DNA of 42,379 nucleotides from Extibacter muris (lineage in GTDB: Bacteria > Bacillota > Clostridia > Lachnospirales > Lachnospiraceae): contig NZ_SMMX01000024.1 in the NCBI RefSeq assembly GCF_004345005.1, forward strand, positions 1 through 42,379, given 5' to 3'. This document shows, one piece after another, positions 17,542 through 26,395 of the stretch; within the stretch, counting starts at the first letter, position 1; the number at the start of each line of letters is the position of its first letter. A program made the translations under genes and the position numbers. Under the pieces are notes generated by a model. It was not told the DNA's origin. It did no database searches and saw only the letters and a program-made list of their open reading frames with translations.

Positions 17542-18857
17542 ATGATGGACACTGTCTTAGACACATTGATTGATGGATACCGTGTAGACATTATCCGCAA
17601 TACCCGGAATCTCGTCCGCATTCCAAGCATCAAAGATACTCCCCGGCCGCACATGCCTTCGGCCTTTCCATCGGGCAGTGCCTCGATGAGATGCTGGCAC
17701 TGTGCAGCTCTCTTGGAATGCGCACCAAAAACTGCGGAGGTTATGCCGGATGGGCTGAAATCGGCAGTGGCGAAGAACTGTGCGGCGTCCTCGTACATCT
17801 GGATGTCGTCCCCGCTGGAGATGGGTGGGAACACCTGCCCTTCGGCGGGATTATGGAGGACGGCAAGACCTACGGGCGCGGTACGGTAGATGACAAAGGT
17901 CCTGCCATCGCTTCCGTCTTTGCCCTGAAGGCGATTGCCGATAGCGGGCTTCCTCTTTCCAGAAGGATACGGATTATCTTCGGTACAGATGAAGAAAACG
18001 CCTGGACATGCATGGACTACTATAAGGAGCACGAAGAGATTCCCTGCACCGGCTTCTCTCCGGACGCCGAATTCCCGGTCATATACGCAGAAAAGGGAAT
18101 CCTGTTTGCCACCTTGGATAAGGAAGGGACCGTAGAGGAAGATAAACCCTATATACGGAACCTGAGCGGGGGCCGCAGGGCAAATATGGTGCCGGATGAA
18201 TGCCATGCCGAACTCGTCGTTCCGGAGCCTGACGGCTCTTTCGTACGGCTGCTGGAATTGGGGGCCTCCACTATACCCGGCACCCACATCTGTGCCGGCG
18301 GACCTGTCGTCAAGGTCCGTACGACCGGGAAGACATCTCACGGAAGTACACCGGAGAACGGGGTGAACGCGGTGTCGAACATGATGCTGCTTCTGGAACC
18401 CTTTATGTAAGGTGATTCCTTCCAGAGCAGTTTTATAAGTTTCTATCGTTCACACATCGGCGCTGAAACCGATGGCTCAGGCTTATTCGGCGATATCTGC
18501 GACGAGCCTTCCGGAAAGCTCGTGCTGAATGCCGGCCTTCTGTATATGGATACACAGCATGCGAGCCTGAAGCTGGATATCCGCTATCCGGTCACCTGTT
18601 CCGGCGTGCAGATCCAAAGGCTTCTCGCAGACACCGCCGCAGATGCAGGCCTTGCGATGCACATCGACTTGAACAGCGAACCTTTGTATGAGGAAAAGGA
18701 CAGCCGTGTTGTCCAGACGCTGTTATCCGTCTACCACGGCTACTGTCCGGGCGGCTCAGTCCCCCTCGCGGTAGGGGAGGATGAATACATGCTTGTTAAA
18801 ACGTTGTTCTCCAGATGCAAGCTGACCGCACTTTTTATCTTAGAACTGACGGCCTGA
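17542..18857 (+). pseudogene. Broken PepV/Sapep-type M20 metallopeptidase
   Basis: ATG at 17542 (ribosome site AGAAAGGGA) opens MMDTVLDTLIDGYRVDIIRN. The frame shifts near 17637. It continues as AFGLSIGQCLDEMLAL with the zinc ligands HLDVVPAGDGW, GRGTVDDKG and FGTDEENAW. An in-frame TAA lies at 18408-18410 (EPFM-stop-GDSFQSSF), and the same frame then runs on to 18857. Near 18775 PLAV joins EDEYMLV directly, so the GGGTYAR loop, about 30 codons, is lost. Intact members cleave dipeptides in the cytoplasm, which fits a peptide/amide utilisation operon with the DUF917 gene 18 bases upstream. Confidence 0.85.
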
Positions 18858-18875
18858 CCATATTTCCCGCGTTAC

Positions 18876-18910
18876 AAGAAAAAGGAAAGCATTACGCTTC
18901 CCTTTTTCTT
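18876..18910. terminator. Bidirectional terminator between the M20 and DUF1540 genes
   Basis: AAGAAAAAGGAAAGC / GCTTCCCTTTTTCTT inverted repeat with A- and T-runs on both sides, shared by the two converging genes. Confidence 0.8.
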
Positions 18911-19229
18911 AACATCCACAGTGGAATGTGGCACATTCCGTCTGTTCACACTTACAGGCCTCGCTGCCTTCCACGCTGATCTTTCCTGCATGGCATTTGC
19001 ACTCTTCGTTATACATACATTCAGTCGCCTTACAGTCGATGTTGCTGCAGGCCGTAGCATTGTTCTGGCTTACGTTGCTGTATGAATCGCCCTTTCGCTC
19101 TTCAAAGCTGTCGCAGCACGTCTCTTCTGAACGTTTTGCAGAGTTTCCTCCTACCTGGATCTTATCAAGGTCGCAGTAAAAGTTCTTATTGTGTGTACAG
19201 GTCTGTACGGTACATTTTAATTCTGGCAT
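18909..19229 (-). CDS. DUF1540 cysteine-rich metal-binding protein
   Basis: 106 residues with two DUF1540 repeats. Each has the C-x(4)-C-x(5-6)-C-x-(12-20)-C pattern (LKCTVQTCTHNKNFYCDLDKI, and IDCKATECMYNEECKCHAGKI), each followed by a final cysteine (CDSF, CATF). Such proteins are small, cytoplasmic and common in clostridia; the cysteines suggest metal binding, but the role is unknown. An excellent AAGGAGGTAGG ribosome site precedes the ATG. A perfect 15-bp palindrome lies 47-61 bases upstream and may regulate it. Intact. Confidence 0.9.
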   Translation of the reverse strand: MPELKCTVQTCTHNKNFYCDLDKIQVGGNSAKRSEETCCDSFEERKGDSYSNVSQNNATACSNIDCKATECMYNEECKCHAGKISVEGSEACKCEQTECATFHCGC

Positions 19230-19275
19230 GATCCTACCTCCTTAGTTTGATATCAGAAGTAGTATCTGCATATTC

Positions 19276-19290
19276 AGAATATAATATTCT
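19276..19290. promoter_or_regulatory. 15-bp palindrome upstream of the DUF1540 gene
   Basis: AGAATATAATATTCT is a perfect dyad around a single central base. It resembles Fur/PerR-size operators in form only. It sits between the DUF1540 ribosome site and the end of the thioesterase remnant. Confidence 0.35.
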
Positions 19291-19299
19291 TTTTTCAAT

Positions 19300-19504
19300 T
19301 TATTGTTGATTTTTATAATCACAGAGCCCTTTTGCGAACATATCGTGGAATTCCAGGCAGCTCTGCTTCAAGGATACCGGCTTGCCCGCCTCATTGATGA
19401 AACAGTGTTTCGTAAGTCCTCTGCAATGGACCATCTCCGTCTTGCCCAATCTGATCCGTCTCATAATACTGTACTTTATGCTTATATGGTTCTATCATGC
19501 TCAT
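19300..19504 (-). pseudogene. Hotdog-fold (4HBT) acyl-CoA thioesterase, mostly deleted
   Basis: ATG at 19504, with AAGGTG upstream, starts MSMIEPYKHKVQYYETDQIG, the conserved N-terminus of YbgC/4HBT thioesterases including the catalytic-motif approach YxETDxxG. It then jumps, near 19443, to the C-terminal part in another frame: KTEMVHCRGLTKHCFINEAG, then KPVSLKQSCLEF, ending at TAA 19300-19302. About 70-75 of some 140 residues are gone. It follows the aldo/keto reductase by 44 bases in the same direction. Confidence 0.75.
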
Positions 19505-19548
19505 CTTTTCACCTTCTGTCCTTTATCTGATGCTTCTTCCGCCGTCCG

Positions 19549-20397
19549 CTACCTTCCGAACTTCTCCGGATGCTGGCCCGACCAGCCTGTCTGCGGCATT
19601 GTACCAAGGATATACATATCCTCTTCGCTCAATGCAAACCCGAAGATGTCCTGATTCTGTTTCATCCGATCCATAGAGGACGATTTGGGAAGTGGCACGA
19701 TTCCTCTTTGCAGCGCGTAGCGAAGGCAGATCTGGGCTGCCGTGACTCCGTAACGTCCCGCCATCTCAAGGATAGCCGGCTCCTTCAGCACCTTGCTTCT
19801 ACCCATAGGGCTCCATGCCTGTACGAGAATCTCATGTTCCTGGCAATAACGTACCGTAACCTCCTGCGTGTAGCCCGGATGGAATTCAATCTGGTTGACC
19901 GCAGGCTCCACGTCACAATTCTCCAGAAGGTTCTCTATATGGTAAGGCAGAAAATTGCTGACTCCTATAGCCCTGGCCTTCCCCTCATGGTACAGCTCCT
20001 CAAGCGCCCGCCATGATTCAGTATCAAGCCGCCGCCACTGCGTGAAGCCGTCCTCCGGAAGCGGCCAGTGGATGAGATACAAGTCCAGATAGTCTGTCTG
20101 AAGCCTTTCCAGCGATTCCATGAATGCCTTCCTGATATTCCCATATCCCATCTCTGTCCTCCATGCCTTCGATGTGAGGAAATACTCTTCGCGGGCGATT
20201 CCGGACTCTGCCAGCGCTCTGCCAATCTGTCTTTCATTTCCATAGAAAGACGCCGTGTCAAAGTACCGGTAGCCCGCTTCTATGGCTGTCTTCACTACTT
20301 CACAATCGTCACCGTCTGATGCTCTGTACGTCCCAAAACCAAGACATGGATTCATGACACCGTTATTCAATCTATAACAATCATATATGCTGTTCAT
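19549..20397 (-). CDS. Aldo/keto reductase
   Basis: 282 residues, full length for the family. The catalytic tetrad is complete: D47 and Y52 in FDTASFYGNE, K77 in LTSKAW, and H110 in LIHWPLP. NADPH-binding residues lie in VPLPKSSSMDRMKQN near the C-terminus. It belongs with the 2,5-diketo-gluconate-reductase-like group that reduces aldehydes or ketones in the cytoplasm. It starts 11 bases from the end of the GGDEF-EAL gene and is followed by the dead thioesterase, so it probably shares a transcript with both. Confidence 0.93.
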   Translation of the reverse strand: MNSIYDCYRLNNGVMNPCLGFGTYRASDGDDCEVVKTAIEAGYRYFDTASFYGNERQIGRALAESGIAREEYFLTSKAWRTEMGYGNIRKAFMESLERLQTDYLDLYLIHWPLPEDGFTQWRRLDTESWRALEELYHEGKARAIGVSNFLPYHIENLLENCDVEPAVNQIEFHPGYTQEVTVRYCQEHEILVQAWSPMGRSKVLKEPAILEMAGRYGVTAAQICLRYALQRGIVPLPKSSSMDRMKQNQDIFGFALSEEDMYILGTMPQTGWSGQHPEKFGR

Positions 20398-20407
20398 ACT
20401 GCTCCTT

Positions 20408-22375
20408 TCATATCCTTTTGCCGGCTTTTTCGTTCAGCTCTTTTATCTCCCTTTGTATCTTCTCATCCACATCCTTCACTACAGTATCCGGCCTGCCGAC
20501 ATAGAAGCCTTGCAGATAGTCGATGCCGAGTGATATGAGCGTCTCCATCTCTTCTGCGGTCTCAACTCCTTCTGCGATAACTTTTATCCCTCTCGGCCTC
20601 GTATAGTTGAGCGTGCTCACCGCAAGTGCCTGGCGGTCTTTGTCTCTGTGGATGTCCCTTACGATGCTCATATCGAGCTTGACATAATCCGGCTGCATGT
20701 AGAGGAGTGTCGATTCTGAGCTGTATCCGGCACCGAAGTCGTCGACCGCAAGCTGTGCGTGGAATGCTTTCAGCATCTGGATCTTATCTTCCATAATCCC
20801 GATATCCGTCTGTTCGCTTTCAATCATTTCCACGAAGAGCGTGTCCATTCCTATCTGGTACCGCTCAAACAGGCTATATAGCAGCTCTTCTGAAAGTATC
20901 TGGTTCGGTATGGAATTGACAAACAGCTTCCTGTCGCCAAACGCGTCCCGCTGTGACGCGTACTCCTCAAATGCCTTGCAGAACGTAAGCTTTTCAATGT
21001 CCGGAAGCCTTGACTGGGAGATTGCCAGACGCATGACATCGGCGGGGGAAGCCAGGTCTTCCATGATGGGACGCATCAATGCTTCATAGGCGGCCACGCT
21101 TCCATCCTTCGTACTTACGATCGGCTGGAACGCATAGTTGACCAGTTCATCCTCAATCAGCTTGTTCAGCTGTTCCCTGCCCTGCAGCAGAAAAGCATCT
21201 TTTTCATAGGCTTTCCTGTCGAACTGCTTAAATACGCCTTTATAGCTGTTTTTCGTATCATACATGGCAAAGTCCGCATACTTCCTCAGCTCATCCAGAT
21301 TTCTGCCGTCGTGCGGATACCATGCGATGCCGCCGGAAGCACGAACTGCTATCGACTCTCCGTCCGGCATGACGACCCTTGTGTTGTTCAGCTGTCTTTT
21401 GACTTCCTCTACTTTTTCCAGAAGCCATTCCTTACTTCCACAATCTGGAACAAAGGCCAGGAATTCATCCCCGGAGATGCGTCCGATGATGCCGCCGTCT
21501 CGCGCCAGGCCGCCGAATACGACCGCGGCCCTCTGTATATACTGATCGCCATAATCATGTCCGTATGTGTCATTGACATATTTCAGATTATCAAGGTCCC
21601 ACATGATCATCGCCCCAAGCGTCAGGCTGCTGCCCTCCTGCAGCAGCTGCTTCATCCTCCTGTTAAAGGCCCGCCGGTTCAGCAGATGGGTCAGGATATC
21701 GTAATCCCTCTCATACTCTATCTTCTGCCTCTCATAGATGTCTTTCGTGATGTCCAGAACAGTAAGCAACGTCTTATCCTCGTCCGCCAGCGACTTCAGA
21801 TGTACCCATCTCTGCTGGATCGTGTGGGCAATCTGGTAGTCTTTCTCCCAGGATTTGTCAAGCAGCTCTTCAAGTCCTGCCTCTTTCAGATAATCTTCAA
21901 AGTATTTCCGGTCAAGGTAGCCACGGCTGTAATACTTCTTATTCATCATAAACATCTTGATGACTTTCTTTGTACAGAACACTTTCTCCGTGCCTCTTTG
22001 GTATTCCACGACGCCGAGAGGCAGGTTCACCAGCTCGATGATCTGGGATTCTTTAGACGCATTCTGCCTCACATTGACATAGAACGAGACAATCGCGTTC
22101 TCCAGGGCATCTATCTCCTGCGCGTTGGACGATTGGAACTTCAGCTCGTCGTTGACATCCTTGCTGCGGATTTCATCGACCATCTGCCTGATCGGACGGG
22201 TGAAGAAGTAGCTGCCGACCACCGCTCCAGCAATGCCGAGCACGATAGACGCTGCAAATGCTATCATCACTGTCATCTGCAGCCGGTCTGACGACCGGAA
22301 CAGCGTGCTCTCCGGGAGCACGCCTATGATCGCCCACTTTTCCCTGCTGTACGGTGAAGTGCGCCTGTAAGTATA
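20408..22375 (-). pseudogene. Membrane GGDEF-EAL cyclic-di-GMP protein, N-terminally truncated
   Basis: The open part (to about 22375) starts mid-protein as RTSPYSREKWAIIGVLPEST, the end of an extracellular Cache-like sensor. A transmembrane helix (MIAFAASIVLGIAGAVVGSYFF), a HAMP-like linker and a PAS-like region follow. The GGDEF domain has RISGDEFLAF (SGDEF variant). The EAL domain retains YEALMRP, VNSIP, EMIESE, VDDFGAGYSS, KLD, EGVE and LQGFYVG, all the residues needed for phosphodiesterase activity. There is no start codon with a ribosome site; ATG-like starts at 22321 would leave the sensor off. The gene is joined out of frame to the solute-binding protein remnant. It would set c-di-GMP levels at the membrane if intact. 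Confidence 0.85.
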
Positions 22376-22934
22376 TAATTGGCAAATGCGTCACGTCCGA
22401 ACAGGGCTTTGCCACCGGACCATTCATAAAAAGCTTCCGCCGTGTCGGCCAGGCCTTCCCATGTAGAAAGCTGCCTCAGATCGGCACCGGTCTCGAGTGC
22501 GAACTTATCCCAGTCGATTTTGTTGATCGTCATCACTTCCGTCGACTTTGCTATCGGGAACACGACGAGCGGCTTATCCTTTCCTATCCTGCCTTCTTCG
22601 ATATACTCGTCCAGCTCATCTTTCGTAAAGTAATCATCCAGATCAGCCAGCAGCCCTTCTTCCTCAAATTCCATGGCGTTGGAACCATAGCAGCTGAATA
22701 TGTCGGGAAGGTCCCTTTTTCATCTCCAACGGTATCGTTGAATTCTTCTACCAGTTCATCAAGCGCTATTTTGGCGGCCCCGTTGTAATATGTCTCTATC
22801 TCTATCACGGTAAGTTTATCGGTATGTGCCCCTTTACCGGTCTTTCCCGTACATCCTGCCGTCATACCCGTTAGCAAGGCTATGATGCATGCATACACAA
22901 TTCTTTTTTTTATTTTTGGCCTCCCTGTCCTCAC
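22376..22934 (-). pseudogene. Lipoprotein solute-binding protein of an ABC importer, truncated and start-damaged
   Basis: The N-terminus carries a lipoprotein signal (IALLTGMTAGC). TVIEIETYYNGAAKIALDELVEEFNDTVGDEKG follows, with the frame lost near 22715. It resumes as DLPDIFSCYGSNAMEFEEEGLLADLDDYF and IGKDKPLVVFPIAKSTEVMTINK, up to YEWSGGKALFGRDAFANYI. About 30 codons are missing at the shift, and everything after residue 200 is gone. AGGGAGG is followed after 6 bases by ATA AAA AAA AGA at 22911, where ATG is expected. GTG at 22934 puts the ribosome site inside the gene. Family-1 type sugar or peptide binding is likely. Confidence 0.75.
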
Positions 22935-22959
22935 TTTTTAGTAAAAGAAAATAGAAAAA

Positions 22960-23001
22960 AATAGCAATATGCTATACCTTATAATATAGCATATTACTAT
23001 T
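22960..23001. repeat. 17-bp inverted repeat upstream of the solute-binding gene
   Basis: Arms 22960-22976 and 22985-23001 pair at 16 of 17 positions around an 8-base spacer. The sequence is A/T-rich with no GC core and no T-run pattern of a terminator, so it is more likely an operator or a leader hairpin. It lies 26 bases before the GTG at 22934. Confidence 0.5.
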
Positions 23002-23073
23002 CTTAAATCAAAAGTTTATGTAGAATTGAACTGTTAATGTCCAATAAATACTTTTATCGGCCTTTGATGTCTG

Positions 23074-23799
23074 CTAAGGCAGCCATAACCTGCACACTGC
23101 AAAGAACTCCCTGACCATATAGTTGACGAAAAGCAGCGGGCTGCACCCTGCCGGGATACGGCACACATCTTTATAGCCAATCCTTCTGGCATATAAGCAG
23201 GCGCGGTACATGTGAAAATTATTTGATACGATTCCTACCTTCACGGCCTTATCCGGCAGATATCGTGCCGAGAACGCAAGGTTCTCCTCCGTCGACTTTG
23301 ATTGATCTTCCAGAAGGATTCTGCTTCGTTCTATTCCGCAGCCGATAAGATATGCCTCCATTGCCTCCGCTTCCGAGATATCCTCTCCCGGCCCCTGTCC
23401 TCCGGATACTATCACCGTCGTCTCCGGATTCTCAGACAGATATGCGGCGGAACGCCTGAGCCTTCTCCTCAGGGAATCTGTAACCTTCGTCCCTCTTACC
23501 TGGGCACCGAGGACGATGAGATACGGTATGCCCTTCTCCTCGGTAGAAACCATTCCACCGGCTATGCGTATCTCTACGAAGGCGAACGCGGCCGCAGGAA
23601 TCCAAATCAGCTTCCACAGCGGGCTTTTCGCCAGTACCGGTCGCATCTTGAACAGCACCAGCAGCACGGCACACAGAGCCCCGGCCGCCAGCCAGAATCT
23701 CGCAAAAGTAGAGTTCCATCTGCGCAGACGTATGCTGACCGCCCCATAGTACAGGAGGCAGACGGCGCCTGCCGCAGGCAGTGCTACCTTCCACAGCAT
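23074..23799 (-). CDS. YdcF/SanA-like DUF218 membrane protein
   Basis: 241 residues. Three hydrophobic helices occupy about residues 1-85, then the DUF218 domain: [40 protein letters not shown] and [12 protein letters not shown], which are the conserved blocks of this family. SanA/YdcF proteins are linked to envelope integrity and possibly nucleotide or vitamin binding; the exact reaction is unsettled. It overlaps the SEC-C gene by 16 bases and is cotranscribed with it. It appears intact. Confidence 0.87.
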   Translation of the reverse strand: MLWKVALPAAGAVCLLYYGAVSIRLRRWNSTFARFWLAAGALCAVLLVLFKMRPVLAKSPLWKLIWIPAAAFAFVEIRIAGGMVSTEEKGIPYLIVLGAQVRGTKVTDSLRRRLRRSAAYLSENPETTVIVSGGQGPGEDISEAEAMEAYLIGCGIERSRILLEDQSKSTEENLAFSARYLPDKAVKVGIVSNNFHMYRACLYARRIGYKDVCRIPAGCSPLLFVNYMVREFFAVCRLWLP

Positions 23800-24290
23800 T
23801 TCTTATACTTCTTGCCGGAACCGCACGGACATGGGTCATTTCGCCCCGGTTCCTTCTCTTTCCGGATCGTGCCGGACTGCTTCTGCTCCTTGTACAGAGC
23901 TTTCAGCTCCTCTTCCGTGTATATGTTCTTCCACTGCGGCAGCTCGTATAGCCAGTCGGCTTTGGCCGCAACCATATTCTTATACAGCGTCTCTTTATCA
24001 AAGGCAAGGCTCACCACCGTATCTTCTTCCATCGTCTCGATTGGATTCGGCTCCTTCAGGCTGTCGTTGATGCCATCGAGGAAACCGGCCATCGTGAATA
24101 CTTCCTGGCCGTACTTTTCGGCAAGCTCTTTCACCGTCCCTTTTACTTCTTCATCCGGCTGTTCCAGAAGCTGTTCATATATCTCCTTCTCAATCTGAAA
24201 ATATGTGGACCAGAACTTCTGCAGCTCTCCTTTGTCTGCCTGTTCATTATAGGCTGTATCTCTCCACTGTTCTAATAACGTACGACTCAT
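23784..24290 (-). CDS. SEC-C zinc-motif protein
   Basis: 168 residues from ATG at 24290, chosen because AGAAGGAG lies 8 bases before it; the open frame runs up to 24320. The body is acidic and helical with no recognised enzyme domain. The C-terminus [19 protein letters not shown] is a textbook SEC-C motif, a zinc-binding module known from SecA that binds SecB or ribosomes. It probably acts as a small cytoplasmic adaptor; no specific partner is suggested by the neighbours. Overlaps the YdcF-like gene downstream. Confidence 0.9.
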   Translation of the reverse strand: MSRTLLEQWRDTAYNEQADKGELQKFWSTYFQIEKEIYEQLLEQPDEEVKGTVKELAEKYGQEVFTMAGFLDGINDSLKEPNPIETMEEDTVVSLAFDKETLYKNMVAAKADWLYELPQWKNIYTEEELKALYKEQKQSGTIRKEKEPGRNDPCPCGSGKKYKKCCGR

Positions 24291-24380
24291 ATAACATACT
24301 CCTTCTGTATTCATTTGCAATTTTATCTTGCTCTTTATATAATATACTAAAGACTCGATTAGATGTAAAGGATGATTCCG

Positions 24381-24602
24381 ATGAAAAAGATAAAACGTAT
24401 CATAGCTCTGTCCGGCGCGGTTCTGCTTGTCGGCATGTATATCAGCACACTTGTCTTCGCCTTGCTGGACAGCTCCGAAACGATGGGGCTTCTAAAGGCA
24501 TCCATCGTGTGCACAGTCATACTCCCCGTACTTCTGTACGCCTATACCCTCGTATATAAGATTACGAAAGGTAGCGGGAGCGGGAACGACGATTCTGTTT
24601 AA
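24381..24602 (+). CDS. Small two-helix membrane protein, function unknown
   Basis: About 73 residues from ATG at 24381 ([12 protein letters not shown]), which has AAAGG 9 bases upstream; an earlier ATG at 24372 is less well placed. Two hydrophobic segments ([22 protein letters not shown] and [22 protein letters not shown]) are followed by a polar tail (SGSGNDDSV). It is divergent from the SEC-C gene. I do not recognise the family. Confidence 0.65.
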   Translation: MKKIKRIIALSGAVLLVGMYISTLVFALLDSSETMGLLKASIVCTVILPVLLYAYTLVYKITKGSGSGNDDSV

Positions 24603-24604
24603 TA

Positions 24605-24760
24605 TCACACATAAAGCTCCGCCAGCATCCACGCAGGGCGTTTTTTTTCTGCGCCCTTTCCCTGCCTCTTCTGTTCTTTTTCCCTTATTTTTCGTCTCTT
24701 TGTAAGGTATTCTTCCATTGATATCACTTCTGGGTAATTCGACTCATTTCTCTGCTGCAT
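24605..24760 (-). CDS. Small basic 51-residue protein, unrecognised
   Basis: ATG at 24760 with GGAGG 8 bases upstream opens MQQRNESNYPEVISMEEYLT, followed by a very basic stretch (KRRKIREKEQKRQ) and a tail (PAWMLAELYV). It ends 3 bases beyond the convergent gene's stop. The clear ribosome site and codon use suggest a real gene. The motif EEYL followed by a Lys/Arg-rich helix is seen in small clostridial proteins, but I cannot name it. It could bind nucleic acid. Confidence 0.5.
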   Translation of the reverse strand: MQQRNESNYPEVISMEEYLTKRRKIREKEQKRQGKGAEKKRPAWMLAELYV

Positions 24761-24936
24761 AGTAGATACCTCCATTTCCATTATTCATACTCGTCAGCCG
24801 TGAAGCCCCGACTCCCGGCTTTATTATTATATTGTGGCTCCCCTCGCATTATGCCTGTTTTAAAAGCACAAATCCATTATAATCATAAAATGTGTCTACA
24901 CTGTGGCACGTTTCTTAAAATTTGCTGAAGCAGAAA

Positions 24937-24969
24937 GGGACGTGATCTTTTTAAAAAGGGTTACGTCCC
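24937..24969. repeat. GGGACGT/ACGTCCC dyad downstream of purA
   Basis: Seven-base perfect arms around a 19-base centre that itself contains TTTTTAAAAA. It is located in the 275-base gap between the small basic gene and the purA terminator. No other gene is seen in this gap. Confidence 0.35.
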
Positions 24970-25004
24970 AAATTGCATTTTGTGGTGTACCCAGATGACA
25001 AGAA

Positions 25005-25026
25005 ACGGATGCCTGATGGCATCCGT
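25005..25026 (-). terminator. Terminator-like hairpin after purA
   Basis: ACGGATGCC / GGCATCCGT, a perfect 9-bp stem with a 4-base loop, 10 bases past the purA stop, followed on the minus strand by a short T-rich stretch (TTTCTT). Confidence 0.65.
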
Positions 25027-25035
25027 CCTGCTCTA

Positions 25036-26310
25036 TTACTTATATATGATATCCTCTCTGCCTGGTCCGTTAGAGACCATCGTGATCGGATAACCGATCT
25101 GTCCTTCTATAAATTCTATATATCTGCGGCAGTTTTCCGGCAGCTTGCCGTATTCCTTTATGCCGCGTATATCGCATTTCCAGCCCGGCAGCGTCTCCAG
25201 CACAGGCTTTGCCTTCTCAAGCAGATGGGTCGTCGGGAAGTCTGTCGTCACTTCCCCGTTGATCTCATATCCGACGCACACCGGAATCTCGTCCAGATAG
25301 CCGAGCACGTCCAGCACGGTAAACGCGACATCTGTCGTTCCCTGCATCCTGCACCCGTATTTGGATGCCACGCAGTCGAACCATCCCATTCTTCGTGGCC
25401 GTCCTGTCGTGGCGCCGAACTCTCCGCCGTCTCCGCCGCGGCGTCTCAGCTCGTCCGCCTCCTCGCCAAAGATCTCACTGACAAATGCGCCCGCTCCTAC
25501 CGCGCTTGAGTAGGCCTTGCATACGGTGATGATCTTCTTGATCTCATACGGCGGGATGCCTGCCCCGATGGCACCGTAGGCGGCAAGCGTAGACGATGAC
25601 GTCACCATCGGATAGATTCCGTGGTCCGGATCCTTCAGAGAGCCGAGCTGCCCCTCCAGCAGTATCTCCCTGCCTTCGCTTATTGCATTGTCAAGGAAGA
25701 GCGATACGTCACATACATATGGCTCTACCATCTTCTTATACTCTTGTAATTCATCATATAATTCATCAGGATTCATTGCAGGCTTATGATAGAGATGCTT
25801 AAGCAGCACATTCTTCAGCTCCGCCACGCGCACTACCTTCTCCCTCAGCAGTTCATCATCGAACAGCTCGCTCACCTGGAAGCCCACTTTGGCATATTTA
25901 TCAGAATAGAAAGGGGCGATGCCGGACTTCGTCGATCCGAATGATCTGCCCCCAAGCCGCTCTTCTTCATATGCATCGAAGGCCTTATGGTAAGACATGA
26001 CGATCTGCGCCCGGTCGGATACGAGAATCTTCGGCGCAGGGACGCCCTGCTCTATGACAGACTGTATCTCGTTGAACAGGACCGGTATATCAAGAGCGAC
26101 GCCATTGCCGATTACGCTCGTCGTATGATGATAGAACACTCCCGACGGCAGCGTATGAAGCGCAAATTTTCCATAATTGTTAATAATCGTATGCCCTGCG
26201 TTGGCCCCGCCCTGGAACCTCACTATGATATCGGCCTTCTCGGCGAGCATGTCGGTAATCTTGCCTTTTCCTTCGTCTCCCCAGTTAGCACCCACTACTG
26301 CTTTAACCAT
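25036..26310 (-). CDS. purA: Adenylosuccinate synthetase
   Basis: 424 residues, the standard length. It joins IMP and aspartate using GTP, the first step from IMP to AMP. The GTP/phosphate loop WGDEGKGK and the IMP-binding GGANAGHTI are near the N-terminus. SSSTLAAYGAIGAGIPP and TTGRPRRMGWFDC follow at the usual places. AGGAGGAATTG precedes the ATG. It is a monocistronic unit: own promoter at 26351-26379 and hairpin behind. No purine riboswitch was seen in the short leader. Confidence 0.97.
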   Translation of the reverse strand: MVKAVVGANWGDEGKGKITDMLAEKADIIVRFQGGANAGHTIINNYGKFALHTLPSGVFYHHTTSVIGNGVALDIPVLFNEIQSVIEQGVPAPKILVSDRAQIVMSYHKAFDAYEEERLGGRSFGSTKSGIAPFYSDKYAKVGFQVSELFDDELLREKVVRVAELKNVLLKHLYHKPAMNPDELYDELQEYKKMVEPYVCDVSLFLDNAISEGREILLEGQLGSLKDPDHGIYPMVTSSSTLAAYGAIGAGIPPYEIKKIITVCKAYSSAVGAGAFVSEIFGEEADELRRRGGDGGEFGATTGRPRRMGWFDCVASKYGCRMQGTTDVAFTVLDVLGYLDEIPVCVGYEINGEVTTDFPTTHLLEKAKPVLETLPGWKCDIRGIKEYGKLPENCRRYIEFIEGQIGYPITMVSNGPGREDIIYK

Positions 26311-26350
26311 TTCAATTCCTCCTGTGTTATCAACTAACTTTGCCTATAGC

Positions 26351-26379
26351 ATTATACTATATTTTATCTGCCGTGTAAA
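26351..26379 (-). promoter_or_regulatory. Sigma-A type promoter of purA
   Basis: Read leftward: TTTACA (26374-26379), a 17-base spacer, then TATAAT (26351-26356). The expected start near 26344 leaves a leader of about 30 bases. Confidence 0.75.
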
Positions 26380-26395
26380 ATGCTATTTTCCAAAA

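Noticed and set aside
18876-18910. Small RNA gene
   Set aside because: The inverted repeat with flanking A/T runs between convergent stops is explained by a bidirectional terminator.
20408-22321. Intact GGDEF-EAL gene starting at 22321
   Set aside because: Start lacks a ribosome site and the frame continues upstream with sensor sequence (REKWAIIGVLPES), so the present 5' end is a break.
26311-26395. Purine riboswitch before purA
   Set aside because: The leader from the mapped-looking promoter is only about 30 bases, too short for an aptamer.
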